Below are positions 9,586 to 21,647 of a stretch of 64,000 nucleotides of DNA, piece by piece. The stretch covers positions 755,587-819,586 of the forward strand of contig CP096137.1 in assembly GCA_023213235.1 (NCBI GenBank), in the 5' to 3' direction. The stretch comes from Elusimicrobiota bacterium. GTDB taxonomy: Bacteria; Elusimicrobiota; Elusimicrobia; UBA1565; UBA9628. Under the pieces are notes generated by a model that was given only the letters and a program-made list of their open reading frames with translations, was not told where the DNA came from and made no database searches. The translations under genes and the position numbers were made by a program. The first letter of the stretch is position 1. The number at the start of each line of letters is the position of its first letter.

Positions 9586-9840
9586 ATGAAAATATTAATG
9601 CGACTGTCCGCCGTCGCCCTGGCCCTGGGCATGCTCGGGGCCGCCGCGTGCTCGAGCTGCTCGCAGCCTCCCGACGACGCGACGTCCAACAGCACGATCC
9701 CGCAGACGTCCTACCGCTGCGGCGCCGGCACCGTGCTGCAGAACAATCAGTGCGTGGCCACGACCCAGAACAACCGCACGACGACCACGACGACGGCGTC
9801 GAGCCGTCCTACGACCCTCAACACCTCCGGCAACAACTGA
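9586..9840 (+). CDS. Small cysteine-rich lipoprotein (twin 2)
   Basis: 84 aa, 8 nt downstream of its twin, with a GGGGGAG ribosome site. Lipobox GAAAC followed by SSCSQPP. The middle carries the shared CGAGTVLQNNQCVAT block. The tail is Thr/Ser/Asn-rich with a run of six Thr, like a flexible or O-glycosylated surface tail. The two blocks of paired Cys could form disulfides. Function unknown. Confidence 0.7.
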   Translation: MKILMRLSAVALALGMLGAAACSSCSQPPDDATSNSTIPQTSYRCGAGTVLQNNQCVATTQNNRTTTTTTASSRPTTLNTSGNN

Positions 9841-9852
9841 CCGGCCGGGCGT

Positions 9853-9889
9853 AAAGAGGCCGCCCGCTCGCGCGGGGCGGCCTTCTTTT
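9853..9889. terminator. Bidirectional rho-independent terminator
   Basis: Arms AAGaGGCCGCCC and GGGCGGCCtTCTT flank a short GC loop and end in TTCTTTT. It lies 12 nt past the second lipoprotein stop and just beyond the end of the convergent gene, so it can serve both. Confidence 0.8.
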
Positions 9890-9902
9890 CGCGTCCCGGA
9901 GC

Positions 9903-10830
9903 CTAGCGGCCGCCGAGGGGTGAAGCCGTTGGTCGGCGCCTGCTCCTTGGCCTTGTCGATCGCGTTCTGATCGAGGGAGACGGGCGGCGCCTGCTGCTGC
10001 ATCTGCTTCTTCAGGTCCGGGCTGCTCATGATGTCGGAGAGCACCGCGTTGGCGTCGGGCGCCTTCTGGGTGTCGCCGTCGATCATCGGCATCAGCGACT
10101 TCGGCATGCCCGCGGCCTCGGCGACGGTGTGGATGAGCTGCTTGACGACGCCGTCGTTCTTGACGAGGCCGCCGACGGCGGCCATCAGGCCCGGCGGCGC
10201 CTCCTTGATCCCGCCGATCAAGGTCTCTCGGATGCCGGGGTCGCCGGCGTACTTCTTGACGAGGTCGGCGAAGCCCTTCGATTTCGCCACGCCGTAGGCG
10301 AACTTCACGGGGTCGCGGTCCTTCCAGTAGTCGTCGCGCAGCTTCACCAGATCGGGGTGCTTGACCCAGTCCTTGCCGTACTGCTTGATGGACGGATACT
10401 TGGCTTCCATGCGGCGCACGTACGAGTCGACGGCCTTCTCGTGCTTCATCGCGACGTCGCGGTAGCTCGTCGGGGCCTTGTCGCCCGCGGGACGCGCCCC
10501 GGCGGCGGACGCCGGGGCCGCGGCGGGCGGAGGCGAGTTCCCGGCGACCTTGAGCGTCTCCTCGCGCTTGATCATCAGGCCGCCGGCGCCGAGCGCGGGG
10601 GCGGCGGGGGCCTGAGGCGCGGACGCTTCCGGCGCGGGAGGCGGGGCGGCGGGCCGGCGGACGGTCTCGGGAGCCGTCGACATGTCGAAGCCCGAGGTGT
10701 CGAGGCCGCCCCCGGAGCGGTTGGAGATCAGATGCCAGCCGAGGACGCCGATCGCGGAGCCGCCGACGGCGACGAGGGTCACGATCAGGCCGGCGCGGCT
10801 CGTGTGCGGATTCTGGGTCGCGTCGCTCAT
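9903..10830 (-). CDS. Membrane-anchored protein of unknown function
   Basis: About 308 aa. A single N-terminal membrane helix (residues about 13-35), then an Ala/Pro linker to about residue 85, then a helical domain rich in Lys and Asp (for example YPSIKQYGKDWVKHP). No known motif is recognised. The frame as given runs on to 9595 through the terminator, which is implausible. Removing one base from the G4 run at 9917-9920 ends the protein at a TAG at 9903, directly before the terminator, and I take that as the true end. Expressed from a strong promoter with no leader. Confidence 0.6.
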
Positions 10831-10836
10831 CGACTC

Positions 10837-10865
10837 ATTATGGCCCCCGGCGCGGCCGGTGTCAA
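10837..10865 (-). promoter_or_regulatory. Strong sigma-70 promoter, leaderless
   Basis: On the minus strand TTGACA, a 17-nt spacer, and CATAAT, which ends exactly 6 nt before the ATG at 10830. Transcription should therefore begin at the A of the start codon. Confidence 0.7.
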
Positions 10866-10933
10866 GACGCGCCCTCCTATAGCAAGGGGGCTATACTCAA
10901 TTTCGTAACGTCCGCCTCCTATAATTCGGCCTG

Positions 10934-12277
10934 ATGACGAGAAGGGCCTTGGCCGTCTTCCTCGCTCTCGCGCTGGCCGTCCCGCAAGCCGGGGCGTCCG
11001 CCTTCAACGACGTCCAGCCGGGCGCGCGGGCCATGGGCATGGGGACCGCGTTCTCGGCGATCGCCGACGACGCGTTCGGCCCGTTCTACAATCCCGCGGG
11101 CACCGCCAACGCCCCGTTCGTCCAGGGCGCGGGCACCATCGGGCGCATGCAGTCGCCGCGCGGCACGCTGTCCTTCATGTCCGGCGCCTACTCCCGCCCG
11201 TACGAGCCGATCAACACCGCCACGATCGGCGCCGCGTACTACCTCGAACGCCAGCGCGACGGCGGCGACATCGACACCTTGCTCGGGAACTACTCCCAGG
11301 AGTACAAGGTCCGCCAGCTGCCCCTGTCCCGCCCCGTGAAGATCGGCGCCAACGTCAAGATCGTCAACTCCTCCGCGGGCGACGGCTCGAAGGGGAAGTT
11401 CGGGCTCGGCTTCGACGTCGGGGCGATCGCGCGCTCGAACACCGGGCTGGCGGCGGGCGTCGTGCTCAGCGACTTCGTCACCGCGCTCGCCTATCCGCGC
11501 CCGGCGGTCACGCTCGCGGGCGCGTACACGTATCAGCGGCGGTGGACGCTGGCCGCCGACTTCCGCGTGCGCGGCGGCCTCGCCGAGCTGCATCCCGGCG
11601 TCGAGGGCGTCTTTCACAACGGCCTGCTGCGCGTGCGCGCGGGCCGCGGCCTGAACCTCGACGGAGTCGGCACCCTGTCCTTCGGTCTCGGACTGAACTT
11701 CTCGCCGATGGTGCTCGACGTCGCGATGTCCCTGCCGCCCACGGGCCTCAACCGCTCCGGCGGAGGCTACCAGGCGACGTTCAGCTACCGCTTCGGCGCG
11801 CCGTCCTTCACGGGCCAGTTCGTCGGCAGCGCCGCGACCGAGGCCGAGGGGCTCAAGCGCGAGATCGTCGAGCTCGAGGACAAGCGCCAGACCTCCGCGC
11901 AGGACGCCAACGTCGCCGAGACCAACAAGGCCGCCGCGCGCACGCAGCTGCGCGTGCTCGAGCAGCGCGTGAAGGAAGCCCAGGACGAGTATCGCGCGCT
12001 GCTCAAGAAGAACGAGGAACTCGAGTACCGCGCCGCCGAGAAGGCCGCCGCCCTGCAGGGCCGTCCGAAGCCCGTCGAGATCAAGACCAAGCCGCGCGTC
12101 CTGCCTCCCGCGTGGCCCAAGCGCCACGTCGTGATGGCCGGCGATACGTTGCGCACGATGGCCGCCAAGTACTACGGCGACGCCAACCAGTGGGAGCGCA
12201 TCTACGACGCCAACCGCGCCAAGGTCGAGCGCGGCCTGCCCGCCGAGGGCGCGACGTTGATCATCCCGGCCCCCTGA
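10934..12277 (+). CDS. PorV/FadL-like outer-membrane barrel fused to coiled coil and LysM
   Basis: 447 aa. After a signal peptide (LAVFLALALAVPQAGASA) comes the start typical of PorV/UPF0164 barrels (GARAMGMGTAFSAIADD, FYNPAGTA). The barrel spans to about residue 295. Residues about 300-375 are charged and heptad-like (coiled coil), and the last 50 residues form a LysM domain (VMAGDTLRTMAAKYYGDAN...IYDANR) that binds peptidoglycan. The protein would tie the outer membrane to the cell wall. A TATAAT at 10920-10925 lies 8 nt before the ATG. First gene of a three-gene operon. Confidence 0.8.
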   Translation: MTRRALAVFLALALAVPQAGASAFNDVQPGARAMGMGTAFSAIADDAFGPFYNPAGTANAPFVQGAGTIGRMQSPRGTLSFMSGAYSRPYEPINTATIGAAYYLERQRDGGDIDTLLGNYSQEYKVRQLPLSRPVKIGANVKIVNSSAGDGSKGKFGLGFDVGAIARSNTGLAAGVVLSDFVTALAYPRPAVTLAGAYTYQRRWTLAADFRVRGGLAELHPGVEGVFHNGLLRVRAGRGLNLDGVGTLSFGLGLNFSPMVLDVAMSLPPTGLNRSGGGYQATFSYRFGAPSFTGQFVGSAATEAEGLKREIVELEDKRQTSAQDANVAETNKAAARTQLRVLEQRVKEAQDEYRALLKKNEELEYRAAEKAAALQGRPKPVEIKTKPRVLPPAWPKRHVVMAGDTLRTMAAKYYGDANQWERIYDANRAKVERGLPAEGATLIIPAP

Positions 12278-12278
12278 C

Positions 12279-13433
12279 ATGAGCGCGATCGGCCTGCTGG
12301 CGAAGGAGAACGAGGACCGCGAGCATCTTGCGACGATGCTCGGCGAGCTGGGGCACCGCGTCGAGGGCGCCGCGCGCCTCGAGGAGGCGCTCGAGACCGC
12401 GCGCGAGCGCCGCCCGCGCGCGTTCCTGCTCGTCGACGGCCCCGCCTGCGACGCCGAGACGATGACCCGCGAGCTGCTGCGCGCCTTCCCGCTGCTGCCC
12501 GTCGTCGTCGCGCTCAAGACGCGCGACGCCCGCCGCGCCGTCGAGCTCATGCGCGCCGGCGCCGCCGAGGTCGTCGCCCCGCCGTGGACGCCGGAGGACC
12601 TCAAGGCCTGCGTCGCGAAGGGCCTGCGCTTTCAGGGAACGAGCATCTCCATCTCAGGAGCGGCGCCGCTGTCGCGTTCGCCCGTCTGGTTCGCGCTCGC
12701 CGCGGCCGTGTTCCTCGCCGCGGGGCTCGGCGTCGCGTCGAAGCGCCGCGTCGACGAGGCGGCGCGCGCCGCCGCCGCGCGCGTCGATCAGTGGCAGCTT
12801 CCCGTGCGCCATCCCGCGGGCCTGGCCTTCGACGGCAAGGCCGTGTGGCTCGTCGAGTGGTTCACCCAGTCCTTCTACGCGCTCGACACCGGCGATCCCT
12901 CGATCAAGATCGTGCGCCACCTGACCGCCGAGACGCCGGTCGCGGCCGCCTTCACCGGGGAGGCGGTGTGGACGGTCTCCGCCGACGGCGGGGTCACGCG
13001 CCGCATGCGCGACGAGCGCCTGACGCCGCTCGCGCGCTACCCGCGCGCCGCGCCGTCCTCCGCGGGCCTGGCCTTCGACGGCCTTTATCTGTGGACGCTC
13101 GACGCGCGCGCGAAGGTCCTGCGCAAGCACCTCGTCGACCGGGAGCTCTCGGTTCTCGCCGTCTATAAGTGGAGGGGGACCAAGCCCGCCGGCATCGTCT
13201 TCGACGGCAAGACCTTGTGGACGCTCGACGCCGGCGACCGCCGCCTGCTGCGCCACTCGCTCGAGCGGCCCGAGGATCCGATCGACAGCCTGCCGCTGCC
13301 GGAGTACGCCGCCGGCGACCGCGTGCCCTCGGGCCTCGCGTGGGACGGGACCCGGTTCTGGACCGTGGCCGCTTCGCGCGACGAGCGCTCGCCGGCGACC
13401 TTGATCCGCCACGCCGAGGAGCCGCCGCGATGA
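12279..13433 (+). CDS. Degenerate receiver domain, membrane helix and periplasmic propeller
   Basis: 384 aa, starting 1 nt after the preceding stop. Residues 1-120 look like a CheY-type receiver, but the acidic pocket is altered: the expected Asp pair near the N-terminus reads AKENED. The phospho-acceptor position may be the D of LLVDG. One membrane helix (residues about 128-148, WFALAAAVFLAAGLG) follows. The rest has repeats of the form GLAFDGKAVWLVEW, GLAFDGLYLWTLD, GIVFDGKTLWTLD and GLAWDGTRFWTVA, which suggest a propeller outside the membrane. A receiver-TM-propeller order is unusual. Role unknown; envelope-linked sensing is an inference. Confidence 0.65.
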   Translation: MSAIGLLAKENEDREHLATMLGELGHRVEGAARLEEALETARERRPRAFLLVDGPACDAETMTRELLRAFPLLPVVVALKTRDARRAVELMRAGAAEVVAPPWTPEDLKACVAKGLRFQGTSISISGAAPLSRSPVWFALAAAVFLAAGLGVASKRRVDEAARAAAARVDQWQLPVRHPAGLAFDGKAVWLVEWFTQSFYALDTGDPSIKIVRHLTAETPVAAAFTGEAVWTVSADGGVTRRMRDERLTPLARYPRAAPSSAGLAFDGLYLWTLDARAKVLRKHLVDRELSVLAVYKWRGTKPAGIVFDGKTLWTLDAGDRRLLRHSLERPEDPIDSLPLPEYAAGDRVPSGLAWDGTRFWTVAASRDERSPATLIRHAEEPPR

Positions 13434-13741
13434 CGCATCTGGCGACGACCTTGCCCGCCCTCCTGCGCTTCCCCGGCGGCGCCGCGCGCCAGGACTCCTG
13501 GGGCCGTCTCATCAAGGTCACAGCCGGCGGCGCGCGCCTCTGCACCGGCTCGCGCCTGACGAAGGGCGAGACCGTGCTCGTCGGCTTCGAGCTCGGAGGC
13601 GAGAGCCTCCTGATCCCGGGGCGCGTCCACGACGCCTTCCCGGACGACGACGGGCAGACGGTCGCCGAGCTGCGCTGGAGCGACATGGTGGAGCGCAAGC
13701 GCCTGGCGCGCGCGCTGCTCGACGTTCTCGCGCGCTCCTAG
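13430..13741 (+). CDS. PilZ-like small protein
   Basis: 103 aa; its ATG overlaps the stop of the preceding gene. The strand pattern GESLLIPGRVHDAF...VAELRW matches the core of PilZ domains, which bind cyclic di-GMP. The usual RxxxR and D/NxSxxG motifs are not clearly present, so nucleotide binding is uncertain. Last gene of the operon with the barrel-LysM and receiver-propeller proteins. Confidence 0.5.
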   Translation: MTHLATTLPALLRFPGGAARQDSWGRLIKVTAGGARLCTGSRLTKGETVLVGFELGGESLLIPGRVHDAFPDDDGQTVAELRWSDMVERKRLARALLDVLARS

Positions 13742-13753
13742 GGGCTGGGGCCG

Positions 13754-13782
13754 TTGTCGGCCTAATACTGAAATGCTAGTTT
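13754..13782 (+). promoter_or_regulatory. Promoter of the glycine cleavage operon, leaderless
   Basis: TTGTCG (13754-13759), a 17-nt spacer and TAGTTT (13777-13782), preceded by TGC (extended -10). The box ends 6 nt before the gcvT ATG at 13789, and no Shine-Dalgarno sequence is present. No glycine riboswitch fits in the 47-nt gap. Confidence 0.6.
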
Positions 13783-13788
13783 AGGCTC

Positions 13789-14907
13789 ATGTCCACCTCG
13801 ACCGCCGCCCGTCGGACGGCGCTCTACGAGTCGCACAAGAGGCTCGGCGGCAAGATCGTCGACTTCCACGGTTGGGAGCTGCCCGTCCAATACGAGTCGA
13901 TCATAAAGGAGCACGAGGCGACGCGCAACCGCATCGGCCTGTTCGACGTCTCCCACATGGGCCAGGTCTTCGCGACCGGCCCCGACGCCCTGCCCTTCCT
14001 CCAAAAGGTCAACGAGAACGATATTTCGAAGATCGGCCCCGGCAAGGCGATCTACTCCCACCTCGGCAACGAGAAGGGCGGCGTCGTCGACGACGTCATC
14101 GTCTCCTGCCTCGCCAAGGACCGCTACCTGATCGTCGTCAACGCCGCGACCGCGGACAAGGACTTCGCGTGGTTTCAGAAGAACGCGCAGGGCTTGCGCG
14201 TCACGCTCGAGAACAAGAGCGACCACTACGGCATGATCGCCGTGCAGGGCCCGAAGGCCGCCGAGCTCGTCGCGCTCCTCGCGCCCAAGGCCGTCGAGCT
14301 GCCGCGCTTCGGCGCCATGGAGCTCGAGCTGCACGGCCAGCCCTCGTTCATCACGCGCACCGGCTACACCGGCGAGGACGGCGTCGAGTTCATCGTCCCC
14401 AACGAGATCGTCGTCCGCGTCTGGGAGGACCTCCTCGCGCAGGGGCAGTCCTACGGCGTCGCCCCGTGCGGGCTCGGCGCGCGCGACGTGTTGAGATTGG
14501 AAGCCGGGTACCTGCTCTATGGCCAGGATCTCGATGACGAGCACTCGACGTACGAGGCCAACTACGGCTGGGTCGTGAAGCTCGACAAGGGCGACTTTAT
14601 CGGGAAGAGCGTGCTGGCCAAACAGAAAACGGAAGGGATCACGCGCAAGCTCACCGGCATCAAGCTCCTCGAGCGGGGAGTTCCTCGCGCGGCCGCCCCG
14701 GTGCTCCTGGACGGGAAAGAAATCGGGAAACTTTGCTCGGCCACGTATTCGCCCACGCTTCAGGCCGGCATCGGCACCGGCTACCTCGATCAACCCAATC
14801 TCGCGCCCGGAACCAAGGTGGCCGTCACGTTGCACGGTCGTGAAGTGCCCGCCGAAGTCGTGAAGACCCCGTTTTACGTTTCGCCCAATCTCAAGAAGGG
14901 AGCCTAA
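13789..14907 (+). CDS. gcvT: Aminomethyltransferase, T protein of glycine cleavage
   Basis: Transfers the methylene group from the aminomethyl-lipoyl arm of GcvH to tetrahydrofolate and releases ammonia. 372 aa, the usual length. Conserved blocks are visible in order: FHGWELPVQY, FDVSHMGQ, TGYTGEDGVEF, ARDVLRLEAGYLLYGQDLD. First gene of the operon gcvT-gcvH-gcvP; gcvH starts 2 nt after its stop. Frame intact. Confidence 0.95.
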   Translation: MSTSTAARRTALYESHKRLGGKIVDFHGWELPVQYESIIKEHEATRNRIGLFDVSHMGQVFATGPDALPFLQKVNENDISKIGPGKAIYSHLGNEKGGVVDDVIVSCLAKDRYLIVVNAATADKDFAWFQKNAQGLRVTLENKSDHYGMIAVQGPKAAELVALLAPKAVELPRFGAMELELHGQPSFITRTGYTGEDGVEFIVPNEIVVRVWEDLLAQGQSYGVAPCGLGARDVLRLEAGYLLYGQDLDDEHSTYEANYGWVVKLDKGDFIGKSVLAKQKTEGITRKLTGIKLLERGVPRAAAPVLLDGKEIGKLCSATYSPTLQAGIGTGYLDQPNLAPGTKVAVTLHGREVPAEVVKTPFYVSPNLKKGA

Positions 14908-14909
14908 CC

Positions 14910-15297
14910 ATGCTCGACCCCAAGAAGCTCAAGTTCCTGAAGTCCCACGAGTGGCTGAACCTCGAAGGCTCCGACGCCACCGTCGGCATCTCCGACCACG
15001 CTCAGAAGGAGATCACCGACGTGGTCTTCGTCGAGCCGCCGAAGGTCGGGCGCAAGGTCAAGCAGGGCGAGGCGTGCTGCGTCGTCGAGTCGGTGAAGGC
15101 CGCCTTCGACATCTACGCGCCGGTCTCCGGCGAGATCACGGCGGCCAACGCCGACGTGGTCAAGGACCCCTCGATCGTCAACGCCGAGGCGTTCGGCAAG
15201 GGCTGGCTGTTCAAGCTCAAGGCCTCCGACCCGGCCGAGGCCGGCAAGCTCATGGACCACGCGGCCTACGAGGCGTTCCTGAAGACCGAGGCCGCCC

Positions 15298-15311
<14 letters not shown>
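14910..15311 (+). CDS. gcvH: Glycine cleavage H protein (lipoyl carrier)
   Basis: 133 aa. Carries the aminomethyl group between GcvP and GcvT on a lipoyl-lysine. The modified residue should be Lys63 in [14 protein letters not shown]. The start follows a GGGAG site in the end of gcvT. The lipoate attachment enzyme needed for its maturation is encoded just after gcvP. Confidence 0.95.
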
Positions 15312-18112
<2,801 letters not shown>

Positions 18113-18131
<19 letters not shown>

Positions 18132-18760
18132 CGAAGGCGCCGGTTCTCGACGCCGCGGGCCACATGGCCTTGGACGAGGCCGTGCTCGACGGCGCGCCCG
18201 CCGGCGCCGTGATCCTGCGCGTCTATTCCTGGAAGGGCGAGGGCTGCACGTTCGGCTACTCGCAGAAATACGCCGACGCGAAGGCCGCCTGCCGGCCGGG
18301 CGTCCTGCCGGTGCGCCGCGCGACGGGCGGCGGCATCGTCCATCACGACGGGGACACGACCTTCAGCATCGTTTTCCCGTGGGACAAGACCTGCGCGCCG
18401 GAGGCGATTTACAAGAATATTCACCGGGGCATTCATCAAGCGCTGAAGGCCAACGGCTACGGCAGCGGAATGTGGACCGTTCCCAGCACCGGCATCTCGC
18501 GCGACTGCTTCGCGCGCGCCGAGAAAGCCGACCTGGTGAACGACGACGGAAATAAAATTCTCGGCGGGGCCTTGCGCAAGAAAGGCGCCAAAGGCTTATA
18601 TCAAGGGTCGCTGCGCCTGGCGGTCCCGGCCGGCGTCCTGGCCGACGGCGTGCGGCGCGAACTGGGCGAGCCGTGGACCGAGCTCGAGCCCGCGTGGCTC
18701 GAGGCCGGGCGCGCGCTCGAGGCGAAGTACCGGTCGGCAGATTGGAACGAGAGGAGATGA
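18113..18760 (+). CDS. Lipoate-protein ligase / octanoyltransferase family enzyme
   Basis: Attaches a lipoyl or octanoyl group to the lysine of carrier proteins such as GcvH. About 215 aa. The family signatures [11 protein letters not shown] and [12 protein letters not shown] are clear; the lysine in NKI is the conserved active-site lysine. The size fits LipM/LplA-type catalytic domains without the accessory C-terminal domain. No ATG is available near the N-terminus; the TTG at 18113, overlapping the end of gcvP, is the best start. Ligase (LplA) versus transferase (LipM) cannot be told apart from sequence alone here. Confidence 0.8.
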
Positions 18761-18762
18761 GC

Positions 18763-18993
18763 ATGAAGACCTTCGTGCTGTTGAAGCTGGCGCCGGGCAA
18801 GGAGCAGGCCGCCGTGCGCACGATCCGCTCGCTCGAGGGCGTCACCGAGGTGTACATGGTGTTCGGCGGCTGGGACATGATCCTCGCGGCCGAGTCCGAC
18901 ACCGTCGATAAGCTCAGCAGCCTCATCGTCGCGCGCATCCGCGCCGTCGACGGCGTGTCCGCGACCGAGACCTTGGTCACGACGAACCTGTGA
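18763..18993 (+). CDS. Stand-alone RAM domain (Lrp/AsnC C-terminal type)
   Basis: 76 aa, no DNA-binding domain. KTFVLLKLAPGKEQAAV, VYMVFGGWDMIL and the final VSATETLVTTNL follow the ferredoxin-like fold of the Lrp/AsnC ligand-binding domain, which binds amino acids and oligomerises. A GAGGAG lies 6 nt before the ATG at 18763, so this start is preferred over the ATG at 18757. Its place at the end of the glycine cleavage operon suggests amino-acid sensing or enzyme modulation (inference). Confidence 0.75.
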   Translation: MKTFVLLKLAPGKEQAAVRTIRSLEGVTEVYMVFGGWDMILAAESDTVDKLSSLIVARIRAVDGVSATETLVTTNL

Positions 18994-18997
18994 CGCG

Positions 18998-20520
18998 GTG
19001 AAGCCCCGCGACCGCGAGCTCACGCTCGTCGTCGGCGCGGCGCTGCTCGCGTCGCTGCCGTTCCTCGGCGCCGCCTTCCATGTCGACGAGCCGTTCTTCC
19101 TCGACCGGGCGCGCGAGCTGTTGAGCGGGGCCGAGTTCGTCCCGAAGACCTGGGCCGACCGCAACAACAACCCGCCGGTGATCACCTGGCTCCTCGCGGC
19201 CGCGACGTCCGCGGCCGGCGAGCGCGAGGCCGTCCTGCGCGCGCTGCTGCTCCCTTCGACGCGCTCGCCGCGGCCTCGCTGTACCTTCTGTTCGCGCGCT
19301 TTCTCAAGAAGCCGCTCGCGTGGGCCCTGCTCGCCGTCCTCGGTCCCGCGTGGACGCTGAACATGGGCCGCCTGATGTCGGAGAAGCCCGCGCTTGCCTT
19401 CCTCCTCGCCTCCCTGTACGCCCTCGTCCGCGGCTGCGAGGAGGCGGAGGCGAAGAAGGACGCCTGGCTCCTCGGCTCCGGCATGCTGATGGGGCTCGCC
19501 CTGCTCTCGAAGTACGCCGCGGGCGCGGCGGTGCCCGCGGCGCTGTGGTACCTGCGCGACCGGAAGACCGGCGCGGGCCGCGCGGCCTGGTGGGCGGCGA
19601 CCGCCTGCGGGCCCGCGGCGCTCTATCTCGCGGCGCGGCCGGAGCTCGTGTCCGGGGCGGCGGCCACGATGGCGGGCGCCTCCGAGGGCGCGTGGGGCGC
19701 GCCCGTCCACCGCGCCCGCTCGATCGCCGCGTTCTTGGGAGGCCTGGCCGTGCTGCCCGCGCTCGGGCGCTTCCCGCGGCGGACCTTGGGCGCGGCGCTC
19801 GCCGGCGCGGCCCTGCTCTTCGTCCCCTGGCTCGACGCGGCGTCCGTGCGCCCGCTCGACCGCGCGACCGGCGCGTGGCTCGCCGCCGGCGGCCTCGCCG
19901 CGCTGTGGACCGCGGCCGCGGCGCGCAAGGCGGCGGGGCGAGCCCTGTGGCTGCCGTGGCTCGCGGGCGCGGCGCTGTTCGCCGCCGCCTATTGGACCGT
20001 CACGTCGCGCGTGGTCCTCTTCGCGGTGCCGCCGCTCGTCCTCGCCCTCGGCGCGGCCTTCGAGTCCGGCGGCGAGAAGCGCTCGCCCGCGCCCGCCGCG
20101 GCCGCGCTGGCCGCCGCGCTGTCGCTCGCGCTCGGCTGGGTCGACTTCGTCTACGCGGGCGCGCAGAAGGACCTCGCGGCGGAGCTCGCGGCGACGGGGC
20201 GCCCCGTCCGGGTCGCCGCGCGCCTGGGACTGCGCCACTACCTGCTGCGCGCGGGCGCGCGCCCGCTCGACGGCGAAGACGACTGGAAGGCGCTCAGGCC
20301 CGGCGAGCTCGCCGCGTTCGCGCGCACGACCACGAACTTCCATCCGGCGACGCCGCGCCGCGTGAACACGCGCGCGATCCGCGTCGGGTCCGCCGTGCCG
20401 CTGCGCCTGATCAGCGGCTTCGGCGGCGAGGCCGGCTTCTACTCCAACGTCTCCGGCTTCCTGCCGTTCTCCGTCTCGTCGGAGCCCGTCGAGGAGTTCA
20501 CGGTCGTCGAAGCGCTGTAG
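18998..20520 (+). CDS. GT-C family membrane glycosyltransferase (PMT/ArnT-like)
   Basis: About 507 aa with around ten hydrophobic helices. The first periplasmic loop has the acidic pair of GT-C enzymes (AFHVDEPFFLDRARELL), which use polyprenyl-phosphate sugars to modify proteins or lipids on the periplasmic side. A missing base in the C3 run at 19252-19254 splits it into two frames that join cleanly (LLLPFDALAAASLYLLF). GTG start, 4 nt after the RAM gene. Its 3' end overlaps the convergent mtgA by about 80 nt. Sugar and acceptor unknown. Confidence 0.7.
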
Positions 20521-21298
20521 ACGCGCTGCGGAAGCTCGACTTCGAGGCTGTCCTCGTCGGCCGGCTCGTCGAGGTCGATCTCGGGCTCGCCGGCGGCGAG
20601 CGCGCGCTGGCGCTCCGCGGCGGCCATGCGGTCGAGGATGCGCCGTGAATTGCGCTCGACGTACTTCCCGCGCTTGGCGGGATCCCAGCGGCGCGGGTTC
20701 GGCAGGACGACGGCCATCGCGACGGCCTCGTCCTCGGTGAGGTCGGCGCAGGGCTTGGCGAAGTACGCGCGCGCCGCGGCCTCGCAGCCGAAGATGCCCT
20801 TGCCCCACTCGACCGAGTTCAGGTACAGCTCGAGGATGCGCCGCTTGCCGAGCTCGCGCTCGAGGCGCTTGGCGATGAGGATCTCCTTGGCCTTGCGCAG
20901 CGGGTTCTTGCTCGGGGAGAGGTACAGGTTGCGCGCGAGCTGCATGGTCATCGTGCTGCCCCCGGCCGCGAACTTCCCTTCCTTGCGGTTGCGCTCCCAG
21001 GCGGCGCGGATCGCGGGCCAGTCGACGCCGTCGTGGCGCCAGAACTCGTCGTCTTCGGCCGTGATCACGGCCTTCTGGAGGTTCTCCGAGATGGCGCCGA
21101 GGGGGACCGGGTTCCAGGCGAGCGCGAGCGGGCGGCCCTTGGCCTTCGCCTGGCGCTTGCGCAGCTCCATGTAGGCCGTCGTCTTGGGCCACGCCTTCTT
21201 GAGCGGCCTCACGTCGGGAAGCCAGAGCACCCAGGCCGCGGCCGCCGCGGGGATCAGCGCGGCCGCCGCGAGCAGCAGCAGGGGGTGGCGCGTTTCAT
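20439..21298 (-). CDS. mtgA: Monofunctional peptidoglycan glycosyltransferase (GT51)
   Basis: Polymerises lipid II into glycan strands at the outer face of the inner membrane. About 286 aa: N-terminal membrane anchor, then the GT51 core with ITAEDDEFWRHDGVDW (catalytic Glu) and GGSTMTMQLARNLYLSP, followed by RILELYLNSVEWGKGIFG. No transpeptidase domain. The true start is the ATG at 21298: adding one base to the G5 run at 21281-21285 turns a stop into the anchor MKRATPLLLLAAAALIP. The acidic C-terminal tail (EIDLDEPADEDSLEVELP) is unusual. Confidence 0.88.
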
Positions 21299-21346
21299 TT
21301 TCGGGGGTATGCTAGCATGTCGCAGCCGCAAACACGGAGAACCCCC

Positions 21347-21631
21347 ATGAAGATGATGCTGCTCGCCGCCGCCCTGCTGCCGTTCGCCGCGCTCGCGCGC
21401 GCCGAGGACAAGCCCGCCGCCGGCCCGAAGGCCGAGATCCAGGCCGAGAAGAAGGCCTTCCGCGAGGAGATGAAGGAAGAGCGCAAGGAGTTCAAGGAGA
21501 AGCAGCACGAGAAGCGCAAGGCCCATCGCGAGAAGATGAAGGCGATGCGCCACAAGAACAAGGCCGAGCACCACGAGAAGAAGGCCGCCGAGGCCGCGGC
21601 CGCGCCGGCCGCCGCTCCCGCCGCGAAATAG
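21347..21631 (+). CDS. Small secreted Lys/Glu-rich helical protein
   Basis: 94 aa. Signal peptide (LLAAALLPFAALARA), then an almost pure charged helix of Lys, Glu, Arg and His, and a PA-rich tail. GGAGA places the start at 21347. Divergent from mtgA with 48 nt between the start codons. Similar charged periplasmic helices act as linkers or chaperone-like proteins, but nothing more can be said. Confidence 0.6.
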   Translation: MKMMLLAAALLPFAALARAEDKPAAGPKAEIQAEKKAFREEMKEERKEFKEKQHEKRKAHREKMKAMRHKNKAEHHEKKAAEAAAAPAAAPAAK

Positions 21632-21647
21632 AGGGAGCGAGCCGGCG

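Noticed and set aside
10919..12604. A 561-aa minus-strand open frame opposite the barrel-LysM gene
   Set aside because: Low-complexity Arg/Ala/Gly composition typical of antisense frames in GC-rich DNA. The plus strand has a signal peptide, barrel and LysM domain.
13741..13789. A glycine riboswitch before gcvT
   Set aside because: The gap is too short and contains a promoter that ends next to the ATG.
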